The notes: generated from the sequence alone by a model not told the origin. Shown: positions 1 through 5,956, counted from the stretch's first letter. The stretch is DNA of 8,909 nucleotides from Armatimonadota bacterium (GCA_014381035.1 JACMIS010000628.1:1-8909); one strand, 5' to 3'. Numbers and translations are program-made.

Positions 1-43
1 ACGCACGTTTTTTCGTCCCGGTGCTATTAAAACCCACGACCAT
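1..43 (-). CDS. Possible start of a further downstream ORF, cut by the window edge
   Basis: Directly after the TGA stop of the DUF6683-like gene (46-44, minus strand) there is an ATG at 43-41. The frame stays open for the 14 codons to the window edge and reads MVVGFNSTGTKKRA. No Shine-Dalgarno sequence precedes the ATG, so initiation would depend on coupling to the upstream stop. Too little is visible to name a product, and the open stretch could be chance. It is listed because the stop-start junction would fit a third gene in the same operon. Confidence 0.15.
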   Translation of the reverse strand, partial: MVVGFNSTGTKKRA

Positions 44-790
44 TCACGGTTCCGGTGCCGTTCCAGCCGTAGCCAGCCCGGTGATTCGCCCTTCCGCATC
101 GATCTTGACCTGAGACGCGGGCACACCGATCAGCGTTTGGAACATCTGTCCCGCCGATTTACGGATGCTGGCGGCATCCTCGGTTTTGCCCGCTTTCTCG
201 AACTGCTGCGCGAACGCGCTGAAAAGCGTCGTACTAATCAGGAGCGACTCGTAAATCTTCTCTTTCGACTCCGGGGTCATCTTGGAGAACTTCGGTCCCC
301 AGTGCTTGCCGATAGCAGTAGCGACATTTTTCGCCGCGGTCATGCTCGGCTTTTCCGGGATCGTCTTGCCGGTCGCGGTCTCCCAGTTATAAATAAACGC
401 ATAGGCGACAGCGACGCCCATATCGCGCTTCGCGAACCCGACCTGTTCCAGACCCGCCTCCACCTTCTTGAGAGTTTCCGGCATCTCGGTCTCGATAGCG
501 GCGGCTCCCTCTTTTTTGCCACCCTTCTCGAGAGCCTCGCGTAACTGCTTGCCGATGCCCTGCGCCGCCGCCCCCGGTTTCACGCTCGGCACGCTCAAGC
601 CGGACTTAAAGACACCGCCTTCTGCCTTGCCCGCACCCTTCGGATCGGTACTGAACGACGAGGCGATCTCATCGGCGAAGCCCGACAGATCGGGGACGGC
701 ACCACCGATTTGCGCCTGAGCCGGTCGGGCGAACAGCCCGAACCCGACGAGAAAGGCGAGTGCGCACCATTTTTGTTTGTGTGTCATCAT
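44..790 (-). CDS. Exported DUF6683-like protein
   Basis: The frame is open from an ATG at 832, but that start lies inside the upstream gene. An AAGGAG (800-795) sits 4 nt before the ATG at 790 and 7 nt before the ATG at 787, so one of these is the likely start (248 or 247 residues). Numbering from 790, residues 1-26 form a classical Sec signal peptide: basic HKQK, hydrophobic core around residues 8-21, and an AQA|Q cleavage site at 26/27. Residues 27-95 are rich in Gly, Ala, Ser and Lys and probably disordered. Residues 100-215 are helical, with 'AVAYAFIYNWETATGKTIPE' followed by a 'LTP/MTPESKEKIYESL' type segment. This pattern resembles DUF6683, a family of unknown function; the assignment is from memory of the pattern and is moderate. 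It lies 25 nt downstream of another exported-protein gene, so the two are probably one operon. Location is periplasmic or extracellular, and the function is unknown. Confidence 0.8.
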   Translation of the reverse strand: MMTHKQKWCALAFLVGFGLFARPAQAQIGGAVPDLSGFADEIASSFSTDPKGAGKAEGGVFKSGLSVPSVKPGAAAQGIGKQLREALEKGGKKEGAAAIETEMPETLKKVEAGLEQVGFAKRDMGVAVAYAFIYNWETATGKTIPEKPSMTAAKNVATAIGKHWGPKFSKMTPESKEKIYESLLISTTLFSAFAQQFEKAGKTEDAASIRKSAGQMFQTLIGVPASQVKIDAEGRITGLATAGTAPEP

Positions 791-794
791 TTTA

Positions 795-800
795 CTCCTT
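795..800 (-). promoter_or_regulatory. Shine-Dalgarno site that sets the start of the DUF6683-like gene
   Basis: AAGGAG on the minus strand, 4 nt before the ATG at 790 and 7 nt before the ATG at 787. It lies inside the extended frame that begins at 832, and it immediately precedes a signal peptide. This supports the internal start over the upstream one. Confidence 0.75.
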
Positions 801-815
801 GAATCACTGACTGGT

Positions 816-2474
816 TTAGTCTTTGCCGTCATCGAACGCGAGTTGGTTTCCTTCGAACCAGATCGTGCTCTTATTTGCCATCGTGTAGAAGAACGGCATC
901 CGGGCGACCGTTCCGTTGTCGTAGCGCAGAATCATCGTGTAGCCTTCCACGGAATACGTTCCTTCGCGGTCGCCGTTCGGGTTCTTTTTGTTTTTGCTCA
1001 TCACCGTGAAATCCGCCCCGGTCGCACTTGTCACCGAGCCGTTCTCATCGTAGGTAGAGTTGATCGCCGGTTGACCGCCCTGCTGCATAAAGATGCTGTT
1101 GCCGGACCCGCCGCGATTGTCTTTCTTAAAACGCCCGTCTCGGGTAAACGTGACACCCCACAGGCTGTATGAACTGCCCATGAGTGACGCCGACGACGAC
1201 CCGGTTCCGAACCTCCCCGCCAGCCGCTCGCCGGGTTTGGCTGGTATCACGCGCTCGGCATCCAATTTTTTGTACGGACTGCCCCCGAAAGAAACCTGAT
1301 ACGTACCGCCGCTCTGTCGCCACCGCCCCCATGCTTTCGGCTCTTTCTGCCGCGACTCTCGCACATCCAGCATATCGGGCGGTGCCGGTAAACCCTTATG
1401 AACCGTGCCGTCCTTGAGCACCAGGTACGCCTCATCGGTGACGTTCGTCCCCATCCCGCTCGCGCCCATCGAATACAACTCCACGTCGTACTCGTGAACG
1501 ATGGCGGCGATCTGTCCCGGTTGCACGCCTTTGCCCGGCGCGGTCACGAACTTGTAGCGTTTCGCTTCCGCCTCGGCACGGACTTTGGCGACCTTTTCGG
1601 CGTTCGGCGACGGTCGTTTCGTGGTGCCCGCATAGATCAATGTGGTGCGATAGGTGGAAAACCCGTGATCGTTCTCGGCGTAGATCATCGGGGTACCCTC
1701 TTTCGTGCGGGCGAAGAAGCAGAAATCGGTGTCCATCGCGATACGGCTGTTTTCCAGTTCAAACTTGCTCGCGATAGAAAGCCGCCCGGTTTTCGCGTCG
1801 TACTGGTACGTGCCGGTGTTGTAGTTGAAGTCTTTATCGTTGCCGTCGCTGACCCGGTATTCGCCGTTCGGATAAAGGTACACGCGCATCGTTCGCACCA
1901 ACTCTTTTTCCCGGAACTGCTTGCCGACATAAACGCCGGGTTCCAGTTTGCCACCGACCGTAGCCTTGCCAGTACCAGTTTTAGCAGTGGCAGTAGAGGA
2001 CGACGACGCGGTGGCGGTCTTTCCTCCGGTAACGGCTTCGCGCACGATGCGGTTCGTTTCTTCCTTGTAGCGAGGGAACACTTTCGTCGCCAGCGACATC
2101 GTCACCCGGACTACCCGCGCCGAACCACCGCCGCCGCCGCCTGCCGTATAAAGGTGCGCCTGAAGCACACCGTCCGCGCCGGTAAAGGCGCGGGAGACGA
2201 CAACAGATTCCGGTGTGTTTTTTTCGAGTTTCGGGACGCTGCCCTCCCCATCCGCCTTCGCGACCGTTAGAAGCCACTCCGAAACGGGCTTGCCCCCGGT
2301 CGGACGCGACGGATAGACCGTAACCCGATAGGTTTCGCCGGATTGCAGATCGGTCGGCGTGTAGACCACGTTCGCGCCGTCCTGCGACCTGTCCCAACCG
2401 GCAGGGGCGGCGACTTCCGTATCAATTATTCCGGCAACCCCGATAGCAGCGACGATCAAAGTAGTGTAAAGCAA
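816..2474 (-). CDS. Multidomain beta-rich probable exported protein, PsbP-like N-terminal part, function unknown
   Basis: The longest frame starts at an ATG at 2558, but GGAGGAGG (2487-2480) lies 5 nt before a TTG at 2474, where a hydrophobic N-terminus begins (MLYTTLIVAAIGVAGII). This gives about 552 residues. From residue 20 a 'PAGW' motif opens an alpha/beta segment to about 148 that resembles the PsbP-like fold: 'VVYTP..LQSGETYRVTVYP', then a 'GGGGGG' loop and 'VVRVTMSLATKVFPRYKEETNRIVREA'. Residues 150-175 are a Ser/Thr/Ala/Lys linker. Residues 176-285 look lipocalin-like ('YLYPNGEYRVSD', 'GTYQYDAKTGRLSI'). Residues 340-395 carry 'DEAYLVLKDGTVHKGLPAPPDMLDVRESR'. Residues 435-545 form another beta domain ('GTYSVEGYTMILRYDNGTVARMPFFY'). 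No catalytic motif is visible. The signal sequence lacks the usual basic n-region, so export by Sec or an uncleaved anchor is possible but unproven. It leads an operon with the DUF6683-like gene. The domain calls are by resemblance; the function is unknown. Confidence 0.8.
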   Translation of the reverse strand: MLYTTLIVAAIGVAGIIDTEVAAPAGWDRSQDGANVVYTPTDLQSGETYRVTVYPSRPTGGKPVSEWLLTVAKADGEGSVPKLEKNTPESVVVSRAFTGADGVLQAHLYTAGGGGGGSARVVRVTMSLATKVFPRYKEETNRIVREAVTGGKTATASSSSTATAKTGTGKATVGGKLEPGVYVGKQFREKELVRTMRVYLYPNGEYRVSDGNDKDFNYNTGTYQYDAKTGRLSIASKFELENSRIAMDTDFCFFARTKEGTPMIYAENDHGFSTYRTTLIYAGTTKRPSPNAEKVAKVRAEAEAKRYKFVTAPGKGVQPGQIAAIVHEYDVELYSMGASGMGTNVTDEAYLVLKDGTVHKGLPAPPDMLDVRESRQKEPKAWGRWRQSGGTYQVSFGGSPYKKLDAERVIPAKPGERLAGRFGTGSSSASLMGSSYSLWGVTFTRDGRFKKDNRGGSGNSIFMQQGGQPAINSTYDENGSVTSATGADFTVMSKNKKNPNGDREGTYSVEGYTMILRYDNGTVARMPFFYTMANKSTIWFEGNQLAFDDGKD

Positions 2475-2479
2475 CGGTT

Positions 2480-2487
2480 CCTCCTCC
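2480..2487 (-). promoter_or_regulatory. Strong Shine-Dalgarno site before the TTG start at 2474
   Basis: GGAGGAGG on the minus strand, with a 5-nt spacer (AACCG) to a TTG codon. Translation from this TTG begins directly with a hydrophobic segment. The 28 codons upstream of it (2558-2475) read as polar sequence that partly overlaps the palindrome at 2535-2599, so they are unlikely to be translated. I see no convincing -10/-35 pair between the palindrome and this site. Confidence 0.7.
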
Positions 2488-2534
2488 GTTTCGCGCGTTG
2501 TCCGATTAGCAACGCTTCTGGGGTACCCGCGTGC

Positions 2535-2599
2535 CAGAAAATCAAAACCCGGCGACACTAACGACTGTACCGTTCGTGTCGCCGGGTTTTGATTTTCTG
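2535..2599. repeat. Perfect 24-bp inverted repeat, possible bidirectional terminator
   Basis: The left arm (2535-2558) and right arm (2576-2599) are exact reverse complements over 24 bp. The 17-nt spacer pairs further: AACG (2560-2563) with CGTT (2571-2574), after one mismatch, leaving a 7-nt loop. Each arm has an inner GC-rich part of 11 bp and an outer T-rich part (TTTTGATTTTCTG when read outward). This A-tract, GC stem, T-tract layout is that of a bidirectional intrinsic terminator. It is oddly placed, because the minus-strand gene starts to its left and the plus-strand metallopeptidase frame lies to its right, so no intact neighbouring gene ends here. It could be a barrier to read-through, an attenuator, or a scar of rearrangement. 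Confidence 0.9.
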
Positions 2600-2742
2600 T
2601 AATTCAAAAAATAAACATCCTAATCCTCCCACGCATCCCGCCGCTGCACACCGCCCGGAACACGCCGCCCGCCACTCTTGCAAATAAAAGGCGGGGCTAC
2701 CGCCTGACGCAACGCCACCCGTACCGCCCGCGCCCGCGATCC
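2600..2742. other. Intergenic stretch before the DUF45 remnant
   Basis: No gene can be supported here. The plus-strand frame of the DUF45 remnant is open back to a TGA at 2590-2592, but the residues it would encode between 2593 and 2742 (Pro/Arg/Thr-rich, for example 'HTARNTPPATLANKRRGYR') do not resemble the N-terminal half of that family. A short GGCGG...CCGCC inverted repeat lies near 2691-2705. No promoter was recognised. Confidence 0.5.
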
Positions 2743-3027
2743 ATCGAACTGCGCCTCGGCGTCCCGCCCGTCGAATGGGGGGTCAAGCGCATGAAAACCA
2801 AATGGGGCACCTGCAACATCGAAGCACGGCGCGTCTGGCTCAACCTCGAACTCGTCAAAAAACCGCCCCAGTGCCTCGAATACGTCATCGTCCACGAACT
2901 CACCCACCTGCTAGAACGCCACCACAACGAACGATTCACCGCCCATCTCGACAAGTTTCTCCCCCAATGGCGGACCCTCCGCGCCGAACTGAACGAATCC
3001 CCGCTGCGAGAAGAAACCTGGGAATAA
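2743..3027 (+). pseudogene. 5'-truncated YgjP/DUF45-type (M48-like) zinc metallopeptidase
   Basis: From 2743 the frame reads 'IELRLGVPPVEWGVKR' and then, from the ATG at 2791, 78 residues that match the C-terminal half of the YgjP-like/DUF45 metallopeptidase family. These include 'MKTKWGTC', 'RRVWLNLELVKKP', the zinc motif HELTH at 2902-2916 (His, Glu, His), and 'ERHHNERF', which carries the third ligand and the conserved Phe, ending 'PQWRTLRAELN'. Family members are usually about 230 residues. Here the first half, including its beta-rich N-terminal region, is absent, and only about 270 nt separate this point from the next gene start. The family match begins before the ATG at 2791, which argues for a remnant of a longer gene rather than a small gene starting there. 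A G-run at 2777-2782 could serve as a weak ribosome site, so expression of a 78-residue fragment cannot be excluded. The catalytic residues are intact. Confidence 0.8.
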
Positions 3028-3039
3028 ACCAGTCCCACC

Positions 3040-3057
3040 AGCCCGATGAATCGGGCT
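3040..3057. repeat. Short hairpin after the DUF45 remnant
   Basis: AGCCCGA (3040-3046), loop TGAA, TCGGGCT (3051-3057), 7 bp perfect. It lies 13 nt after the metallopeptidase stop. On the plus strand it is followed by TAAAAAA rather than a U-tract, and on the minus strand the T-run comes before the stem. It therefore does not fit a standard intrinsic terminator for either direction, though it could stabilise a 3' end. Confidence 0.7.
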
Positions 3058-3070
3058 TAAAAAACGCTAG

Positions 3071-3112
3071 CCGGGCATTACAGCGGAATGGCACATTCCG
3101 CGAATGCCCCGG
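3071..3112. repeat. Long interrupted hairpin in the intergenic region
   Basis: The outer stem CCGGGCATT (3071-3079) pairs with AATGCCCCGG (3103-3112) with one bulged base. The inner stem GCGGAATG (3083-3090) pairs exactly with CATTCCGC (3094-3101) around a 3-nt GCA loop. About 17 base pairs are formed in 42 nt, with no U-tract on either side. It lies between convergent coding frames (the DUF45 remnant on plus, the serine hydrolase on minus), where it could act in transcript-end protection or factor-dependent termination, or be a dispersed palindromic repeat. Confidence 0.75.
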
Positions 3113-3168
3113 AAATCCGCCCCAAAACCACACCCACTGTTCTACTTTTCCGCATTCCCTCCGGGTCC

Positions 3169-3195
3169 CCCCTCTCCTGCGCAGCGGGGGAGGGG
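3169..3195. repeat. GC-rich REP-like palindrome abutting the serine hydrolase stop
   Basis: CCCCTCTCCTGC (3169-3180), loop GCA, GCGGGGGAGGGG (3184-3195). The stem is 12 bp long when read as plus-strand RNA, with two G-U pairs. It resembles dispersed intergenic palindromes of the 'CCCTCTCCC-GC-GGGAGAGGG' type that occur in many GC-rich bacterial genomes. The stop codon of the serine hydrolase (TAG at 3199-3197) lies one base beyond the palindrome, within the GACTAGGGGGTGGGGG tail typical of such elements. The element may therefore supply the end of the gene. Copy number elsewhere in the genome is unknown from this window. Confidence 0.65.
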
Positions 3196-3196
3196 A

Positions 3197-4060
3197 CTAG
3201 GGGGTGGGGGCAAATCCGAGACGTCCCACCACCAACCCCGCCACTCGCGCCACTGCCTCACACCCCCGGTTCGCCACCGTCCAGCGCGAATCGGCGACAC
3301 CCCTCGTGTAGATCGCCATCGCCACATGCCCGAACGGCGCGACCGTCCGCCGCACGATCCCGGCGTCGTTGCGGACGCCCGTCACCGCGCCCGGCTTGTG
3401 ATGCACCGCGAGCGGCGGCGCGGCAACGTCCAGATCGTCCGCGAACGCGTTGACCTCCAGATAGCGCGGCAACATCGCCGTATCGTCGCACGTCGCCAGC
3501 AGTTCCATCAACCGCTCACACACGCCGGGCGAATGCAGCCTCCCACCGGCGACGGCGCTCATGAAGCGGCACATATCGACGGGCGTTCCGGTCGCGGTGT
3601 GCGGCGGGTCGCCCGATTCCAGATGAAAACGGATCGGGCGGTGGATCGTGGTGTCCGTCATCCCCCAATCGCCCTGCATCCGCCGGTTGACCACGTCCTT
3701 GCCACCGACCGCCCGGAGCACGGCGTTCGACGCCGTGTTGTCCGAAACACAGATCGCCAGTCGCGCCAGTTCCGCCAGCGTGAACGAATGCCCCGGCTCC
3801 AGACGGGCGAGGACCCCGGAACCCGCGACAAAATCCCCCGCGTCCAGCGCGACCTTCGCGTCAGGAGCGAGTTTGCCCTCGGCGATCTGCGCCCACAGCT
3901 CCGCGACCAGCGGGGCTTTGATCACACTCGCGGTCGGGAACACCGCGCCGCTGTTGTACGAAACCGTTACGCCCGACGCCGCCCCGACCGCATGGACCCC
4001 CAGAACGCCCCCGCCCAGCGTCGCCTCGATAGCACGCAGTTCGTCCAGGAGTTCGTCCAC
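3197..4060 (-). CDS. Class A beta-lactamase-fold serine hydrolase, cytoplasmic, probably not a true beta-lactamase
   Basis: The protein has 287 residues from a GTG start that lies 3 nt after the TAG stop of the upstream AAA+ ATPase. Family motifs appear in order: nucleophile motif SVIK (Ser45, Lys48) in 'FPTASVIKAPLV'; 'GSGVL' at 80-84; SDN at 106-108 in 'CVSDNTASNAVL'; 'TGTPVDMCRFM' near 157-167, matching the TTPxxMA region; and KPG at 222-224 in 'HHKPGAVTGVRNDAGIV', the counterpart of KTG. The ExxLN motif with the general-base Glu of class A beta-lactamases is not recognisable between SDN and 'TGTP'. No signal peptide is present. This fits the 'class A beta-lactamase-related serine hydrolase' group, whose members may be esterases, amidases or peptidases. 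The substrate is unknown. The C-terminal 'GFAPTP' tail is encoded partly by the adjoining repeat. A dedicated Shine-Dalgarno is poor (AAGGA about 13 nt upstream), so translation is probably coupled to the ATPase. Family assignment is firm; activity is open. Confidence 0.88.
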   Translation of the reverse strand: MDELLDELRAIEATLGGGVLGVHAVGAASGVTVSYNSGAVFPTASVIKAPLVAELWAQIAEGKLAPDAKVALDAGDFVAGSGVLARLEPGHSFTLAELARLAICVSDNTASNAVLRAVGGKDVVNRRMQGDWGMTDTTIHRPIRFHLESGDPPHTATGTPVDMCRFMSAVAGGRLHSPGVCERLMELLATCDDTAMLPRYLEVNAFADDLDVAAPPLAVHHKPGAVTGVRNDAGIVRRTVAPFGHVAMAIYTRGVADSRWTVANRGCEAVARVAGLVVGRLGFAPTP

Positions 4061-4063
4061 CGG

Positions 4064-5905
4064 CTACTCGTCGTCCTTTTTCAACTGGGGCGGTTTCGGC
4101 ACCGACTTCTTGAGTTTGTCACTGTTCTGGATCTCGCTCATCAGCGTGTCCATCCCCGTCGAGGTCTTGGCTTCCAGCGTGGAGATCCGCTCCTCGTCCG
4201 CCTTCAACCGCTCCGTAAGCGCGTTGAACGAACCCGCCGCATCGTCCTCGATTTCGTCGGTGTCGTCCTCGATCAGATACGGCGACGGTGCCGGGACGAC
4301 GCCGTAATCGCCCGGTTGCGGCAACGTCGCGCTCGGCAACCCGAGTTCGCGCCGCGACTTTCGCTCCGACGCGACGGCGAAATCCTGCGTCTCCTGCCAC
4401 TCGTGCATCGGCTCCACCGTGGTGGACGACGACGGACGCGCCCGCGTTTCCGCCCAGTCGCGCAGTTTCTGGATACCCTCCTGCATCGTCACCGAAAGCG
4501 GCACCGAATCACGCATCGCCTGAATCATGTCCTCATCCGCCACCTCGCGCTTCCCATTGCTATACGCCGAGAACAACGCCGCGACCACGACCTGCTCGAT
4601 CTCCGCGCCGGAATAGCCCGCCGCCAGCCGCGCCAGATTCTGCGTGTCGAACTTCGCCACATCGCGCCCACGTTTGCGCAGGTGGATGTTGAAGATCTCC
4701 TGCCGCTCGGGCAGTGCGGGCAGATCCACAAAGAAGATCTCGTCGAACCGTCCCTTACGCATCAGTTCCGGCGGCAACTGCGACACATCGTTCGACGTCG
4801 CGACCACGAAACACGCCGCCTTCTTGTCCTGAAGCCACGTGATAAACGTCCCGAACACCCGGCTCGTCGTCCCCCCATCCGAAAACGGCGACGATTGCGT
4901 CCCCGCAAAGCCCTTTTCCAATTCATCTAGCCAGAGAATGCAGGGCGAAACCGACTCGGCGGTCGCAATCGCCTTGCGCATATTCTCCTCCGACGAACCG
5001 ACGATCCCGGCAAAGATCTTCCCAACGTCAAGCCGCAACAGCGGAATCCGCCACAGCGACGCGATGGACTTCGCGATCAGCGACTTCCCGCACCCCTGCA
5101 CCCCGAGCAGCAAAATCCCCTTCGGCTCCGGCAAGCCGTACTTCTTCGCGTCCTCGTTAAACGACGTCGTGCGCTGCTCCATCCAGTTCTTGAGCAGGTC
5201 CATCCCCCCGACATCGGCGAACGAATCGCTGGCGCGGAAATACTCCAGAATCCCGGACTTGCGGATGATCTGCTCTTTCTCCCCGAGGATGACGTCAATG
5301 TCGAAGCGGCGTTTCTCGACCAGTGACTTGGCGAACACATTCTCCGCTTCAATTGAAGTCAACCCGGAAGCCGATTTGAGAACCTGTTCGCGCTCCAGCG
5401 GCGTCAGGTTGACATTGATCCGCGTATCGCCGCGCACGGACTGGATGATGCTTTCCAAAAGCCGATCCAGATCCTGTATTGTCGGTAGCTGATAATCGAC
5501 AACAGTTATCTCCTTCTCAAGCTCCGGGGGCAATTTCAAAAGTGGGGACAGAAGCACGACGGTTTTATAGGATTGTTTCAGGGCATAGACGAGATCGCGC
5601 AGACGGCGCGTGACTGCGACATCGCCGATGAACGGATGGAAATCCTTGAGCACGAAAACGGTCTGGTCGGGGGCGTTAATAACATAATCCAGCGCGGCAA
5701 TCGGATCTTTGGAGGCGAGATTACCCGCCATCCCGGTCGTGAACGTCCAGACGACCATCTTTTTGCCGCGTCGCTGGCAGACTTCGCGGATACTTTCCTC
5801 GACGCGTTTTTCTTCCCAGGAAACGATATAGATCAGGGGGTAGCGGGCGCGAATCAGGTTTTCCAGTTCAACATCAACACTCGGGGGGGCATCAGCCACG
5901 GGCAC
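4064..5905 (-). CDS. Ycf46-like AAA+ ATPase with C-terminal coiled-coil extension
   Basis: The protein has 613 residues from a GTG at 5905. AGGAG (5913-5909) is only 3 nt away; a second in-frame GTG at 5899 has a better 9-nt spacing and would give 611 residues. Residues 10-230 are the Ycf46 N-terminal region ('LENLIRARYPLIYIVSWEEKRVEESI', 'VFVLKDFHPFI'). The AAA+ module follows: Walker A GVQGCGKS (268-275), Walker B CILWLDELE (322-330; Asp327, Glu328), sensor-1 region ATSN (Asn372), and 'LMRKGRFDEIFFVDLP' (381-396) with candidate arginine fingers Arg383 and Arg386. An alpha-helical lid includes 'GYSGAEIEQVVVAAL' (430-444). Ycf46 proteins occur in cyanobacteria, algal plastid genomes and other bacteria and are usually about 500 residues. 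The extra 100 residues here are hydrophilic, with an acidic patch (545-556) and a likely coiled coil (560-600), and may bind a partner. No membrane segment is seen. The serine hydrolase follows after 3 nt, and the sensor gene diverges upstream. The cellular role is unknown. Confidence 0.92.
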   Translation of the reverse strand: MPVADAPPSVDVELENLIRARYPLIYIVSWEEKRVEESIREVCQRRGKKMVVWTFTTGMAGNLASKDPIAALDYVINAPDQTVFVLKDFHPFIGDVAVTRRLRDLVYALKQSYKTVVLLSPLLKLPPELEKEITVVDYQLPTIQDLDRLLESIIQSVRGDTRINVNLTPLEREQVLKSASGLTSIEAENVFAKSLVEKRRFDIDVILGEKEQIIRKSGILEYFRASDSFADVGGMDLLKNWMEQRTTSFNEDAKKYGLPEPKGILLLGVQGCGKSLIAKSIASLWRIPLLRLDVGKIFAGIVGSSEENMRKAIATAESVSPCILWLDELEKGFAGTQSSPFSDGGTTSRVFGTFITWLQDKKAACFVVATSNDVSQLPPELMRKGRFDEIFFVDLPALPERQEIFNIHLRKRGRDVAKFDTQNLARLAAGYSGAEIEQVVVAALFSAYSNGKREVADEDMIQAMRDSVPLSVTMQEGIQKLRDWAETRARPSSSTTVEPMHEWQETQDFAVASERKSRRELGLPSATLPQPGDYGVVPAPSPYLIEDDTDEIEDDAAGSFNALTERLKADEERISTLEAKTSTGMDTLMSEIQNSDKLKKSVPKPPQLKKDDE

Positions 5906-5908
5906 GGT

Positions 5909-5913
5909 CTCCT
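5909..5913 (-). promoter_or_regulatory. Shine-Dalgarno site of the AAA+ ATPase gene
   Basis: AGGAG on the minus strand, 3 nt before a GTG at 5905 and 9 nt before an in-frame GTG at 5899. The spacing favours the second GTG, which would shorten the protein by two residues. Confidence 0.6.
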
Positions 5914-5936
5914 ACACAGGGGATTGATAGTTTCTT

Positions 5937-5956
5937 ATTATACGCAAGACACGTGT
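5937..5956 (-). promoter_or_regulatory. Putative promoter of the ATPase-hydrolase operon with an ACACGTGT palindrome
   Basis: A perfect TATAAT (5942-5937, minus strand) lies about 31 nt before the GTG at 5905, so transcription would begin around 5930 and leave a short leader. No TTGACA-like -35 box is found 16-18 bp upstream. Instead, the 8-bp palindrome ACACGTGT (5949-5956) lies in the spacer, with A/T-rich flanks that extend the symmetry with one mismatch. A weak -35 together with a palindrome in the spacer is what one expects where a DNA-binding protein represses or activates the promoter. The -10 match is direct; the regulatory role is inferred. Confidence 0.5.

Noticed and set aside
1398..2270. 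A 290-codon open frame on the plus strand
   Set aside because: It is antisense to the multidomain exported protein, has no ribosome site or recognisable motif, and has the composition of an antisense shadow.
2620..2907. A 95-codon minus-strand frame over the metallopeptidase remnant
   Set aside because: It is the reverse-strand shadow of the conserved HELTH region; the plus-strand frame carries the family motifs.
3040..3064. An intrinsic terminator for the metallopeptidase frame
   Set aside because: The stem is followed by A residues on the plus strand instead of T, and on the minus strand the T-run precedes the stem, so neither direction fits.
3197..4060. The serine hydrolase as an antibiotic-resistance gene
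   Set aside because: It lacks a signal peptide and a recognisable ExxLN motif, and it is embedded in an operon with a Ycf46 ATPase rather than in a mobile or resistance context.
3104..4930. A 608-codon open frame on the plus strand, very rich in Arg and His
   Set aside because: It runs antisense to the serine hydrolase and the Ycf46 gene, both of which have clear family motifs. Its Arg/His/Pro-rich composition is that of a shadow of GC-rich coding sequence.
5883..5889. A run of seven G (seven C in the coding strand) within the first codons of the Ycf46 gene, which might allow slippage and phase variation
   Set aside because: Seven bases is short for a phase-variable tract in a GC-rich genome, and the gene is otherwise an ordinary housekeeping-like ATPase. 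It is noted only as a possible sequencing-error point.
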